Shown: piece after piece, positions 25,686-32,569 of the stretch
Numbering within the stretch: the stretch's first letter is position 1
How the letters are laid out: the number at the start of each line of letters is the position of its first letter
Assembly: GCA_030824555.1 (NCBI GenBank)
Contig: JAVBXK010000029.1
Coordinates: 1-32,835 of the forward strand
Direction of reading: 5' to 3'
DNA: 32,835 bases
Origin: a bacterium
GTDB lineage: Bacteria > Pseudomonadota > Gammaproteobacteria > Burkholderiales > Burkholderiaceae_C
Translations under genes and position numbers: made by a program
The notes under the pieces: model-generated
What the model saw: only the letters and a program-made list of their open reading frames with translations
Told to the model about the DNA's origin: nothing
Databases searched by the model: none

Positions 25686-26062
25686 GTCTCTGAGCGCTCC
25701 ATGTTTATGTCGGTGAATGGCGTTCACCGCGAGGCTTGCAGCTCACGCCGGATTGGGGCTGCACTTGAAGGCTGAAACAGTTGCGGCAATGGCCCAGATG
25801 CCATGCAGCCCTTCGATGGCAAACCGCATCAACCCACCATCAACTGGATCAGCGAACCCTGCGCAGAGCCTGCGATACCCAGGAAATTCCTCTGCCAACC
25901 AGTTTGGAGCCCTCTGCGCGTGAGCGAAAGACGCAGGCAATTTACACATACCTTATGAGACTAAAAAGCTAATAATAAAAGCTTTTGATGATTATCATAT
26001 GCTAACAGTATGTGCATGTTTGCCGCATGAAAGCAGTTTTGACACGAAATGAAGGTGCCCAC
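25686..26062. other. Long intergenic stretch with AT-rich palindromes
   Basis: A 377-nt gap between the divergent spermidine-synthase-like gene and the small ORFs. From about 25930 to 26020 it is unusually AT-rich and contains the inverted repeat AAAAGCT (25964-25970)/AGCTTTT (25980-25986) and the short palindrome ATGATTATCAT (25988-25998), which resembles a weak Fur-type box. A minus-strand reading frame (25743-25949, 68 codons, no recognisable family) ends 15 nt before the GTG alternative start of the downstream gene and could be a small gene; its only Shine-Dalgarno, AAGG, is 1 nt from the ATG, so I do not call it. Confidence 0.4.
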
Positions 26063-26386
26063 ATGTTGATTCCTCGGTTCCGGCAGGCGCTGATGACGGG
26101 CGCAAACCGCCCCGCCCTTGCCAGGGTGAATCTGGCCCTCTGGTTTGCGCTCAAAAGAGACCATCTGCTGACCACAGACGAACAGCTGAACGGACCGCTG
26201 CGTGCACTGGGGATTGACTTGCCCAGCTTCGAGGGGACGTGGATCGTTGTTGAGCCGGACTTGCAAGGCTCAGAGTTCGTGTTTGATGTGATGGCGGGGA
26301 ATCTGCCCCCGCCATCACATCGCGTGTCTGACACGAAAGCAAATGCACCTCTGCGGCAGCCCGAGCGCTGGATGGGCAGGTATTGA
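26063..26386 (+). CDS. Hypothetical small protein, coupled to a ribbon-helix-helix gene
   Basis: 107 residues from the ATG at 26063 (GAAGG 8 nt upstream); an ATG at 26027 would add 12 residues. No domain recognised. The sequence is soluble-looking, with a basic N-terminal region (IPRFRQALMTGANRPALARVN), a hydrophobic middle (GTWIVVEPDLQGSEFVFDVM) and a Pro/Arg-rich tail ending in ERWMGRY. No signal peptide or membrane helix. Its TGA overlaps the ATG of the next gene (TGATG at 26384-26388), which argues for a real, co-translated gene. The GC content looks somewhat lower than in the flanking core genes. Confidence 0.5.
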   Translation: MLIPRFRQALMTGANRPALARVNLALWFALKRDHLLTTDEQLNGPLRALGIDLPSFEGTWIVVEPDLQGSEFVFDVMAGNLPPPSHRVSDTKANAPLRQPERWMGRY

Positions 26387-26619
26387 TGCCGCGCATGGGT
26401 GCGCAAAGCACCTATGATTTACCGATGGAACTGAAAACTGCCCGGTTAACCCTGTTGATTGACCCCGCGAAGAAAAAAGCCTTCGAGGAGCTTTGCGCGC
26501 GCCAAGACCTGACCCCTTCGCAGGTGGTCCGGCGATTGATCCGCGACTATCTGGTCACACACCAGGTCAGCTTCATACCCAGTGGCAACGCAACGCCTGA
26601 CGGCAAAAGCGCAGATTGA
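26386..26619 (+). CDS. Ribbon-helix-helix DNA-binding protein
   Basis: 77 residues from the ATG at 26386 (an ATG at 26425 would give 64). The segment ARLTLLIDPAKKKAFEELCARQDLTPSQVVRRLIRDYL fits the ribbon-helix-helix (CopG/Arc/MetJ) fold: a short beta strand that pairs in the dimer to read the major groove, then two helices with the DLTPSQVVRRLI turn. Such proteins are small transcriptional repressors, often autoregulating and often antitoxins. The first gene of the coupled pair is unknown, so an operon regulator role is inferred. The AT-rich palindromes upstream (25964-25998) are candidate operators. Confidence 0.7.
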   Translation: MPRMGAQSTYDLPMELKTARLTLLIDPAKKKAFEELCARQDLTPSQVVRRLIRDYLVTHQVSFIPSGNATPDGKSAD

Positions 26620-26759
26620 GCGGTCACGCACAAACGTGCCGTGACCCAACATCAGCACCCCTCCAGAGGTGCCCCCGTGGGTTCAACCTTCCTGTGGGCT
26701 CAACTTGACAGCAGCAGGCTGTGTCAGTCAGTTGGTCCATGCGAATGAACACTGGGGTG

Positions 26760-27035
26760 CTCATGGCGGGCGGGTTCTCCACCGTGTCGTCAGGGCCACC
26801 TGAGACGTGTTCATGGCCCAGATGTGCAGGTCGTGAACGCGGCTGACACCTGGCAAGCCCACCAGATAGTCGTGCACCGCCTGGGCGGTCAACGCTGTCA
26901 GGCACGCCGTCAAACAGCAAGTGCAAGGACTGTTTGAACAGGCCCCAGGTGCACAGCAGAATCACGACGGCGATAGCCAAGCCGACTGCATCGGCCAGCA
27001 GCCAGTGTTGGGGTGTTGAGCGGGCATGAGCGAAA
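26760..27035 (-). pseudogene. Remnant of a cation diffusion facilitator (CzcD/ZitB-like)
   Basis: Reading the minus strand from about 27026, the frame gives STPQHWLLADAVGLAIAV, a hydrophobic helix, then KQSLHLLFDGVPDSVD. After a one-base shift near 26887 it continues as QAVHDYLVGLPGVSRVHDLHIWAMNTSQVALTT before a stop near 26764. These are TM6 and the cytoplasmic domain of CDF metal exporters (the LLFDGVP and VHDLHIWAM signatures). The N-terminal three quarters, including the TM2 and TM5 metal sites, are missing and the C-terminus is cut, so no functional transporter can be made. The rest of the gap, 26620-26759, holds nothing I recognise. Confidence 0.8.
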
Positions 27036-27048
27036 GTCTCTCAGGCTG

Positions 27049-27282
27049 TCAGGCTGTCAGCCACTGTTCCACCTTGTCGCGGCTGGGCACGCCACCGGCG
27101 TGCACCACCTTGCCGTTGATGACCACGCCGGGCGTGCTCATCACGCCGTAACCCATGATGGCGCGGATGTCTTCTACCTTCTCCAATTGCACGGCCACAC
27201 CTTTGGCCTGGGCCACCTGGTCGATCAGGGCGATGGTGTTTTTGCAGTTGGCACAACCGGTGCCGAGTACTTTGATGTCCAT
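27049..27282 (-). CDS. Small thioredoxin-like CXXC protein
   Basis: 77 residues with a thioredoxin fold of the minimal type (TM0996/MTH895-like). A beta strand DIKVLGTG leads into the redox pair C10-A-N-C13, and the cis-Pro loop MSTPGVVING follows at about 49-58. Shine-Dalgarno AAGGAG 7 nt before the ATG. Proteins of this type often sit beside DUF318/ArsP permeases, as here: the permease and a metallo-hydrolase-like gene lie upstream on the same strand. It probably relays electrons or handles a thiol or metal ligand for that system. Cytoplasmic. The 85-nt gap before it holds one copy of the 30-bp repeat. Confidence 0.9.
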   Translation of the reverse strand: MDIKVLGTGCANCKNTIALIDQVAQAKGVAVQLEKVEDIRAIMGYGVMSTPGVVINGKVVHAGGVPSRDKVEQWLTA

Positions 27283-27312
27283 GTCAAACTCCTTTTGAAA
27301 TTGATGAAATAG

Positions 27313-27342
27313 ATAGCTGCTTACGCTTTTGAATAAAGCGCT
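27313..27342 (+). repeat. 30-bp interspersed element, copy 3
   Basis: ATAGCTG (27313-27319), 16 nt, AAGCGCT (27336-27342), the best-conserved copy. The inner part folds as CGCTTT/AAAGCG around TGAAT. It lies in the leader of the thioredoxin-like gene, between it and the metallo-hydrolase-like gene. Confidence 0.65.
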
Positions 27343-27367
27343 AGAGGCATAAAAAGCTTGTAATATT

Positions 27368-28312
27368 TCACTCCTGCTCCATCTCCAGATAAGTCAGGTT
27401 GGCCAACTGGGGCAGCCACACGTCCACATGCTTCAGGTGTTTGAAGGGCGCAGCGTCGAAGCTTTTCACGGCCGCGCCGATGTCGGTGCCCGCCTCCACC
27501 GCTTTGCCCATGTGGGCGCGCAGGGCTTTCAGCAGGTTGCCGGTGTCGCGCTGGGCCTGCGCCAGGGTGGTGACGTTGCCGTGGCCAGGCACCACCACTT
27601 GGGGCTTGAGGGCTTCCAGCGCCTCGAAGCTGGCCACCCAGGTTTTGGTTTTGCTGACCGGGTGCAGGCCCAAAATGCGGTCGGTGTACACCACATCACC
27701 CGTGAACACCACGCCCGTGGCGGGCAGGTACACCAGCATGTCGCCGGGCGTGTGGCCGCCGTTGCGGTGCACAAACTGCAGCTTCACGCCGCCCAAGTCC
27801 AGCGTGTTGTCGGGGCCTTGCAGCCAGCGGGTGGCGTACACCGGTTCGGTGCCGTCTTGTTTGTCTTTCAGCACCGGGGCGTTGGCCCGCAAATGTTCGA
27901 GCGCACGGGCTTTCATGTCGGCCTGGGCATTGGCGTGGGCGATGATCTCGGCCCCCTGCCCTTTGAAGTAACCATTGCCCAGCCAGCGGTGATCCTGTCC
28001 GCCGGTGTTGACCACCCACTTGATGGGTTGCGGGGTCACGGCTTTGGCCGCCGCAGCAATCGTGGCGCCGGTTTTGAAGGTGGCACCGGGGTCGATCAGC
28101 ACCGCGCCGGCGGGCGTGACCACCAGGCCGATGTTGGCGTTGAGCGCCTCGTTCTCGTAAGTGCGACCCTCGGTGTCGCCCACGTAGGCGAACACGCCGG
28201 GGGCCACGGGTTTGAAGGTGATGTCCACCGCATGGGCGGCCCAGGACAGCGACAAGCCACCCACCAGGGCAACGGTGCGGGCAAGGGTGGCAAGAAAGGG
28301 GCGGCGTTGCAT
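27368..28312 (-). CDS. Exported metallo-beta-lactamase-fold protein with atypical metal site
   Basis: 314 residues from the ATG at 28312 (GGAG 8 nt upstream). A signal peptide (MQRRPFLATLARTVALVGG to AAHA, Arg-Arg at 3-4) is followed by the MBL fold. The metal-ligand motif HxHxDH is replaced by NTGGQDHRWLGN, so the first two histidines are absent, while Asp and the last His remain. The later ligands are present: His in NGGHTPGD, Asp in FTGDVVY, His in VPGHGNV. This suggests one intact metal site at most or a non-hydrolytic role; I recall similar NTGGQDH proteins, so it may be a subfamily feature and not damage. It lies between the permease (71-nt gap) and the thioredoxin-like gene. A longer frame to 29086 overlaps the permease and is rejected. 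Confidence 0.85.
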   Translation of the reverse strand: MQRRPFLATLARTVALVGGLSLSWAAHAVDITFKPVAPGVFAYVGDTEGRTYENEALNANIGLVVTPAGAVLIDPGATFKTGATIAAAAKAVTPQPIKWVVNTGGQDHRWLGNGYFKGQGAEIIAHANAQADMKARALEHLRANAPVLKDKQDGTEPVYATRWLQGPDNTLDLGGVKLQFVHRNGGHTPGDMLVYLPATGVVFTGDVVYTDRILGLHPVSKTKTWVASFEALEALKPQVVVPGHGNVTTLAQAQRDTGNLLKALRAHMGKAVEAGTDIGAAVKSFDAAPFKHLKHVDVWLPQLANLTYLEMEQE

Positions 28313-28383
28313 CAGGTTGTCTCCAGTGGTTTTTATCAAGGGATATCGGAAAACATCAGGGCGTTCATGCGGCATGACTGCCG

Positions 28384-29451
28384 TCACAGCACGGCGTTGA
28401 ACACATAGCCCACCATCAAAATGCCCGATGCCACCACGGCCACGAAGGTGGCAATGAGGCGCAGTTTGAGCACTTTGCGTAGGATGATCAGCTCGGGCAG
28501 CGACAGCGCGATCACGCTCATCATGAAGGCCAGCACCGTGCCCAGCGCCGCGCCTTTGGCCAACAAGGCTTGCACGATGGGGATGACCCCAGCCGCGTTG
28601 GTGTACATGGGCACGCCGATCAGCACCGCCAGCGGCACCGACCACCAGGCCTCTTTGCCCATGAAGCTGGCCATGAAGTCCTGCGGCACATAACCGTGAA
28701 TGCCCGCACCGATGGCAATGCCCGCCAGGATGTAGGGCCACACCTTGCCCACAATTTCTTTCACGGCGGCAAACCCGGCTTGCACGCGGTCGGCCAGGGT
28801 GGTTTGGCCTGGCTCGAAGTCGGCAGACAGCTTGGGCATGTCGCGCACCCAGTCTTCCAGGTGGGCTTCCATCTCCAGGCGGCCAATGACCCAGCCCGCG
28901 ACGATGGCCACCGTCAACCCCAGGCCCAAATACAGCGCCGCCACTTTCCAGCCGAACAGGCTGAACAACAGCGTCAGCGCCACCTCGTTGACCATGGGGG
29001 CCGAAATGAGGAACGAAAACGTCACCCCCAGCGGCACACCTGCCTGCACAAACCCGATGAACAACGGCACCGCAGAACAACTGCAAAACGGGGTGACGAT
29101 ACCCAGCGTGGCCGCCATGACGTTGGCCACGCCTTCGCTTTTGCCCGCCAGCAGCGCACGGGTGCGCTCGGGCGTGAAGTAGCTGTTGACCATGCCCATG
29201 ACGAACACCACCCCGGTCAGCAGCATCAGCACCTTGGGCGTGTCATAGAAGAAAAACTGCAGCGCGCCACCCAGGTGGCTGGCCCGGTCTACGGGCAACC
29301 GGGCCACCAGCCATTCAGAGGCTGGCACCAGCATTTGGTACAGCGCCCACCACAGCGCGGCGGCCAGCGGCAAAAAAATACGCGGGTGATGCAAAGGCCA
29401 GGCTTTGGCCAGTTGCAAGCTGCTGGGGGATGTTGCGGTGTTCATACCCAT
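28384..29451 (-). CDS. DUF318/ArsP_1-type permease
   Basis: 355 residues from the ATG at 29451 (29445 is nearly equivalent; neither has a strong Shine-Dalgarno). About eight membrane segments. The signature VTPFCSCSAVPLFIGFVQAGVPLG (about residues 121-144, with the C-S-C) and the repeat-like GVPMYTNAAGVIPIVQALL near 265 identify the PF03773 permease family, which includes the organoarsenical exporter ArsP and metal exporters. The cysteine pair is compatible with arsenical or metal handling. The other genes on its strand, an ECF sigma factor, an MBL-fold protein and a CXXC protein, suggest a stress or detoxification operon. Substrate inferred only at family level. Confidence 0.88.
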   Translation of the reverse strand: MGMNTATSPSSLQLAKAWPLHHPRIFLPLAAALWWALYQMLVPASEWLVARLPVDRASHLGGALQFFFYDTPKVLMLLTGVVFVMGMVNSYFTPERTRALLAGKSEGVANVMAATLGIVTPFCSCSAVPLFIGFVQAGVPLGVTFSFLISAPMVNEVALTLLFSLFGWKVAALYLGLGLTVAIVAGWVIGRLEMEAHLEDWVRDMPKLSADFEPGQTTLADRVQAGFAAVKEIVGKVWPYILAGIAIGAGIHGYVPQDFMASFMGKEAWWSVPLAVLIGVPMYTNAAGVIPIVQALLAKGAALGTVLAFMMSVIALSLPELIILRKVLKLRLIATFVAVVASGILMVGYVFNAVL

Positions 29452-29549
29452 GAAGACGCAGCACCTTGCAAAAGGATGCACGTGCCGGTGCCATCAGGTG
29501 ACCCGCCTGCCACGCACAGGCTGACATATTTCAAATGAAAAGTGACCCC

Positions 29550-29579
29550 AGCGCTTTTCCGTATTCAACAGTCAGCTAC
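29550..29579 (-). repeat. 30-bp interspersed element, copy 4
   Basis: On the minus strand GTAGCTG, 16 nt, AAGCGCT. It begins 7 nt beyond the sigma factor stop and sits in the 135-nt gap to the permease, so it could shape the mRNA between the two genes. Confidence 0.6.
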
Positions 29580-29586
29580 AAAATTT

Positions 29587-30165
29587 TCAATCACCACGCG
29601 GCGTGAAATGTTCCACACCGCCCTGGGGGCTGGTCTGTATGGCGCAGGCCTCGGTCATGGCTGCCTTCAGCCGCAGCCGTGCGCGGCGCAGGCGGGCCTT
29701 CACTGCGGGCAACCCCAAGCCGTGCAAGGTGGCGTAGTCCTGCTGGCGCATGCCTTGCAGGTCACATTGGCGAATGATGTCGGCATCGGCCTCGGGCAGC
29801 TCGGTCAGCACGCGGGCCAGGCAACCGGTGAGCTGGTCCACCACAGGCGCGGGTTCGGGCTCGTCCGCAGGCCACTCGGCCACGTCGTCTGGCAGGGGCT
29901 CGCTGGGGTGCTGGCGGCGCAAATGGTCGGCCAGGGTGTTGCGCGCCACTTCAAACAGCCAGGCCCGGGCGTTGCCGACGCTGCAAAACCGCCCGCCCTG
30001 GCGCAGGCCCTTCAGGAACACGTCTTGCAACAGGTCTTGTGCCTGTGCCCGGTCACCCAAGCGGTGCAGCAGCCAGCCTTGCAGCTCGGCCTGGTGCTTG
30101 CCCCAAGCTTGCATGAGGCAAGGCACGGCGGTGGTGGTGGGGTGGAAAGCAGATACGGTGGACAT
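29587..30165 (-). CDS. ECF-type RNA polymerase sigma factor (SigZ-like)
   Basis: 192 residues from the ATG at 30165 (no strong Shine-Dalgarno). Region 2 (about 12-80) shows WLLHRLGDRAQAQDLLQDVFLKGL and NARAWLFEVARNTLADHLRR, the core-binding and -10 recognition helices. Region 4 (about 120-175) shows ARVLTELPEADADIIRQCDLQGMRQQDYATLHGLGLPAVKARLRRARLRLKAAM, the -35 recognition helix-turn-helix. The Cys-containing tail (EACAIQTSPQGGVEHFTPRGD) is like that of SigZ proteins, where cysteines may sense redox or metal. No anti-sigma gene is adjacent. It reads into the permease, MBL-fold and thioredoxin-like genes, its likely targets, and is divergent from the PhoX-like gene. Confidence 0.9.
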   Translation of the reverse strand: MSTVSAFHPTTTAVPCLMQAWGKHQAELQGWLLHRLGDRAQAQDLLQDVFLKGLRQGGRFCSVGNARAWLFEVARNTLADHLRRQHPSEPLPDDVAEWPADEPEPAPVVDQLTGCLARVLTELPEADADIIRQCDLQGMRQQDYATLHGLGLPAVKARLRRARLRLKAAMTEACAIQTSPQGGVEHFTPRGD

Positions 30166-30314
30166 GCAATGCACATTCTGAACCGGCAGACTGACACAAA
30201 AAAACCTTGAAAACGTCACGAACGTTTCACACACATACATGAGCATGCGGTTTTTCGAACCCACTGGGCCTGACCACGTTGGCAGGCACCGGTGCCCAAC
30301 CAGGAAACAACTGC
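30166..30314. promoter_or_regulatory. Divergent promoter region of the sigma factor and PhoX-like genes
   Basis: 149 nt holding an inverted repeat AAACGT (30211-30216)/ACGTTT (30222-30227), 5-nt spacer. On the plus strand the same place reads as two GTCAC/TTCAC-type half-sites 11 nt apart (30213-30230), a weak Pho-box-like pattern, with AT-rich sequence before and after. Either reading is tentative. Confidence 0.4.
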
Positions 30315-32261
30315 ATGAAAAACGTCCCTGATACCTCTCGCCGCCACGCCCTGAAATTGCTTTCAGGCATGCCCCTGTTGCCCATGGCGGGCACCCTGTC
30401 TGCGTGCAGTGCACTGATGACGGGCTGCGGCGGCAATGACGAAGTGCTGGTGAGCAGCGTCAGCTTCAGCTCCATGTCGGCCCCCACATTGGCCAACGCA
30501 GCCGCCATGGCCACGACCACCGTGGGCTCGACCATGACGGTGAAGTTCAGCGACAACACCAAGCAGGATTTCAAGCTGGCGTATCAGCCGTTTTTCGTGA
30601 CCGGTGACCTGGTGGCCGACGGCAAGGGCGGCAAGACCCTGGCCGGTGGTTACTACGACATCAACAACAACCCCCTGATGGACACCAGTGTGGCGGGCGC
30701 GTCGCGCCAGTTCTTCTCGGACTCACCCGACGGCACGTCGCTGCTGAAAATTGACGGTGCCAAGGTCACAGGCGTGACCGGCAACACCGTGTTTGCAGTG
30801 GTGCAGTTCGAATACACCAGCTGGGCGCAGGACGGCACCACGAACATGTATGGCAAGTTGCCCTCTCCCATTGCCGTGCTCACACTCGACCAGAACCCCA
30901 CCACCGGCAAGCTGACGCTGGTGAAGTACCACAACGTGAACACTTCGGGCGTCAACGGCCTGTGGATCACCTGTGGCGCCAGCCTGTCGCCCTGGAACAC
31001 GCACCTGTCCAGCGAAGAATATGAGCCCGACGCTTTCGCGCTGCGCAGCAAGAACTTCATGGATGACTTCAGCAAAAACCTGTATGGCGACGCCAGCCGT
31101 GCCAACCCATACAACTACGGGCACATGCCCGAAGTGACCGTCAGCGCCGACGGCACGGGCACCATCAAAAAGCACTACTGCATGGGCCGCATTTCGCACG
31201 AGCTGGTGCAAGTCATGCCCGACAACCGCACCGTGCTGATGGGTGACGATGCCACCAACAGCGGCTACTACGTGTTCGTGGCCGACAAGGAAAAAGACCT
31301 GTCTGCTGGCACGCTGTACGTGGCCAAGGTGGGCGCTGGCTTCACACTGAACCCCGCAGCCGCTGCGGCACCACTGACCTGGATCAAACTGGGCTCGGCC
31401 ACCAGCGCCGAGATCCGTGGGTTGGTGGACGGCGGCATCAAGCCCACCGACATCATGACCGTGGTGTCCACCGACCCGCTGGATGCCTCGTTCACCAAAA
31501 TCACCGCCAATGGCAAGGTCGAGTGGGTCAAGCTGAAAGCCGGTATGGAAAAGGCTGCCGCCTTCCTGGAAACGCACCGCTACTCGGCACTCGTGGGCGC
31601 ATCGATGGGCTTTTCCAAAATGGAAGGCACCACCGTCAACATCAAAGACAAAGTGGCCTACTCTGCCCTGCAGAACTGCCGCGATTCGATGGTGGCCGGC
31701 AATGCCGCGAACACCGTTGGCAACGGCGTCTCCATCCCCAAGGCAGTGAATGCCGGCGCCGTGATGGCGCTGAACCTCAAGGGTGGCCAGAAAGACACGG
31801 CCGGTGCAACCATCAACAGCGAATGGATGCCGGTTGACACCAAAGCACTGCTGGTGGGCGAAGACATCGTGGCCGATGCACTGGGCAACACGGCCAACCC
31901 CGACAAAATTGGCAACCCCGACAACCTGAAGTTCTCGGAAAAAATGCGCACCCTGTTCATCGGGGAAGACAGCGGCCAGCACGTCAACAACTTCCTGTGG
32001 GCTTACAACATTGACTCCAAGGTGCTGTCGCGCATCATGTCCATCCCGGCAGGTGGCGAATCTACCGGCCTGCACGCGGTGGACGAGCTGAACGGCTGGA
32101 CCTACGTCATGAGCAACTTCCAGCACGTGGGCGACTGGGGCAGCATCCACAACGTGGTCAAGGCCACGCTGGACCCACTCGTCAAGGCCAACTACAAAAA
32201 CAAGTACGGTGCCGCCGTGGGTTACCTGACTGGCGAGGCCACACAACTGAAGCTCGCTTAA
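30315..32261 (+). CDS. Tat-exported PhoX/DUF839 family lipoprotein
   Basis: 648 residues from the ATG at 30315 (AGGA 9 nt upstream). The N-terminus is a twin-arginine signal (TSRRHALKLLSGMPLLPMAG) ending in a lipobox (LSAC), so a lipid-anchored protein exported folded. The mature part shows the PhoX/DUF839 signature: GNTVFAVVQFEYTS, LWITCGASLSPWNTHLSSEEYEPDA (about 215-239, whose Glu pair aligns with the metal-binding GGxTPWGTxLSCEE motif), LTGEATQ near the end, and many Asp/Asn turns of a beta propeller. PhoX enzymes are Ca/Fe-dependent alkaline phosphatases; this one has W-N-T where they have W-G-T. It is divergent from the sigma factor and ends with a terminator. Enzyme activity is an inference. 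Confidence 0.9.
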   Translation: MKNVPDTSRRHALKLLSGMPLLPMAGTLSACSALMTGCGGNDEVLVSSVSFSSMSAPTLANAAAMATTTVGSTMTVKFSDNTKQDFKLAYQPFFVTGDLVADGKGGKTLAGGYYDINNNPLMDTSVAGASRQFFSDSPDGTSLLKIDGAKVTGVTGNTVFAVVQFEYTSWAQDGTTNMYGKLPSPIAVLTLDQNPTTGKLTLVKYHNVNTSGVNGLWITCGASLSPWNTHLSSEEYEPDAFALRSKNFMDDFSKNLYGDASRANPYNYGHMPEVTVSADGTGTIKKHYCMGRISHELVQVMPDNRTVLMGDDATNSGYYVFVADKEKDLSAGTLYVAKVGAGFTLNPAAAAAPLTWIKLGSATSAEIRGLVDGGIKPTDIMTVVSTDPLDASFTKITANGKVEWVKLKAGMEKAAAFLETHRYSALVGASMGFSKMEGTTVNIKDKVAYSALQNCRDSMVAGNAANTVGNGVSIPKAVNAGAVMALNLKGGQKDTAGATINSEWMPVDTKALLVGEDIVADALGNTANPDKIGNPDNLKFSEKMRTLFIGEDSGQHVNNFLWAYNIDSKVLSRIMSIPAGGESTGLHAVDELNGWTYVMSNFQHVGDWGSIHNVVKATLDPLVKANYKNKYGAAVGYLTGEATQLKLA

Positions 32262-32327
32262 GGCCGAGTGCCCCTGCCGCCCCCCAGCCCGCAGGTCACC
32301 CCACCGGTGGCCTGTGGCTGGCACCCC

Positions 32328-32355
32328 AAACAGGCTCTGCGGAGCCTGTTTTTTT
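32328..32355 (+). terminator. Rho-independent terminator after the PhoX-like gene
   Basis: AAACAGGCTC (32328-32337), loop TGCG, GAGCCTGTTT (32342-32351) with a following T-run to 32355. Perfect 10-bp stem with a good U-tract, about 65 nt after the stop codon. Confidence 0.92.
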
Positions 32356-32469
32356 GGATGTGTGCCCACCGCACGCATCGCGCGTGCAGACAGGCTGACC
32401 GGCCTGATCTGTAATGGGCAGGGCACGGCACGGCACATGTGATGAAAAAATAGCATCAAAACAGCATCC

Positions 32470-32499
32470 AGCGCTTTATTCATATGCACTGTCAGCTAT
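32470..32499 (-). repeat. 30-bp interspersed element, copy 5
   Basis: On the minus strand ATAGCTG, 16 nt, AAGCGCT. Flanking A- and T-runs (GAAAAAATAGC near 32443 and TTTATTTTTTCA near 32501) extend the symmetry to about 70 bp. It lies between the PhoX terminator and the last gene. Confidence 0.65.
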
Positions 32500-32506
32500 C
32501 TTTATT

Positions 32507-32540
32507 TTTTCACGCAACTGTCACGGCAAACGCATAGCCT
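32507..32540 (+). promoter_or_regulatory. Possible Pho box and -10 before the last gene
   Basis: TTTTCAC (32507-32513), 4 nt, CTGTCAC (32518-32524): two direct half-sites 11 nt apart, the second six of seven to CTGTCAT, the first four of seven. About ten nt later TAGCCT could serve as a weak -10. It is 45 nt upstream of the ATG at 32570. Weak by itself; the PhoX-like gene nearby makes phosphate control worth considering. Confidence 0.35.
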
Positions 32541-32569
32541 AGGCGGGTTGTTTCACCCTTGAGCCCCCC

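Noticed and set aside
25743-25949. 68-codon minus-strand ORF upstream of the spermidine-synthase-like gene
   Set aside because: ATG start, but the only Shine-Dalgarno candidate is 1 nt from it and I recognise no family. Mentioned under the intergenic entry as a possible small gene only.
27368-29086. 572-codon frame extending the MBL-fold gene upstream
   Set aside because: The extra N-terminal part overlaps the permease gene in another frame; the ATG at 28312 with a good ribosome-binding site and signal peptide is the real start.
30723-32489. 588-codon minus-strand frame opposite the PhoX-like gene
   Set aside because: Antisense shadow with low-complexity composition. It also runs across the downstream terminator and a repeat copy.
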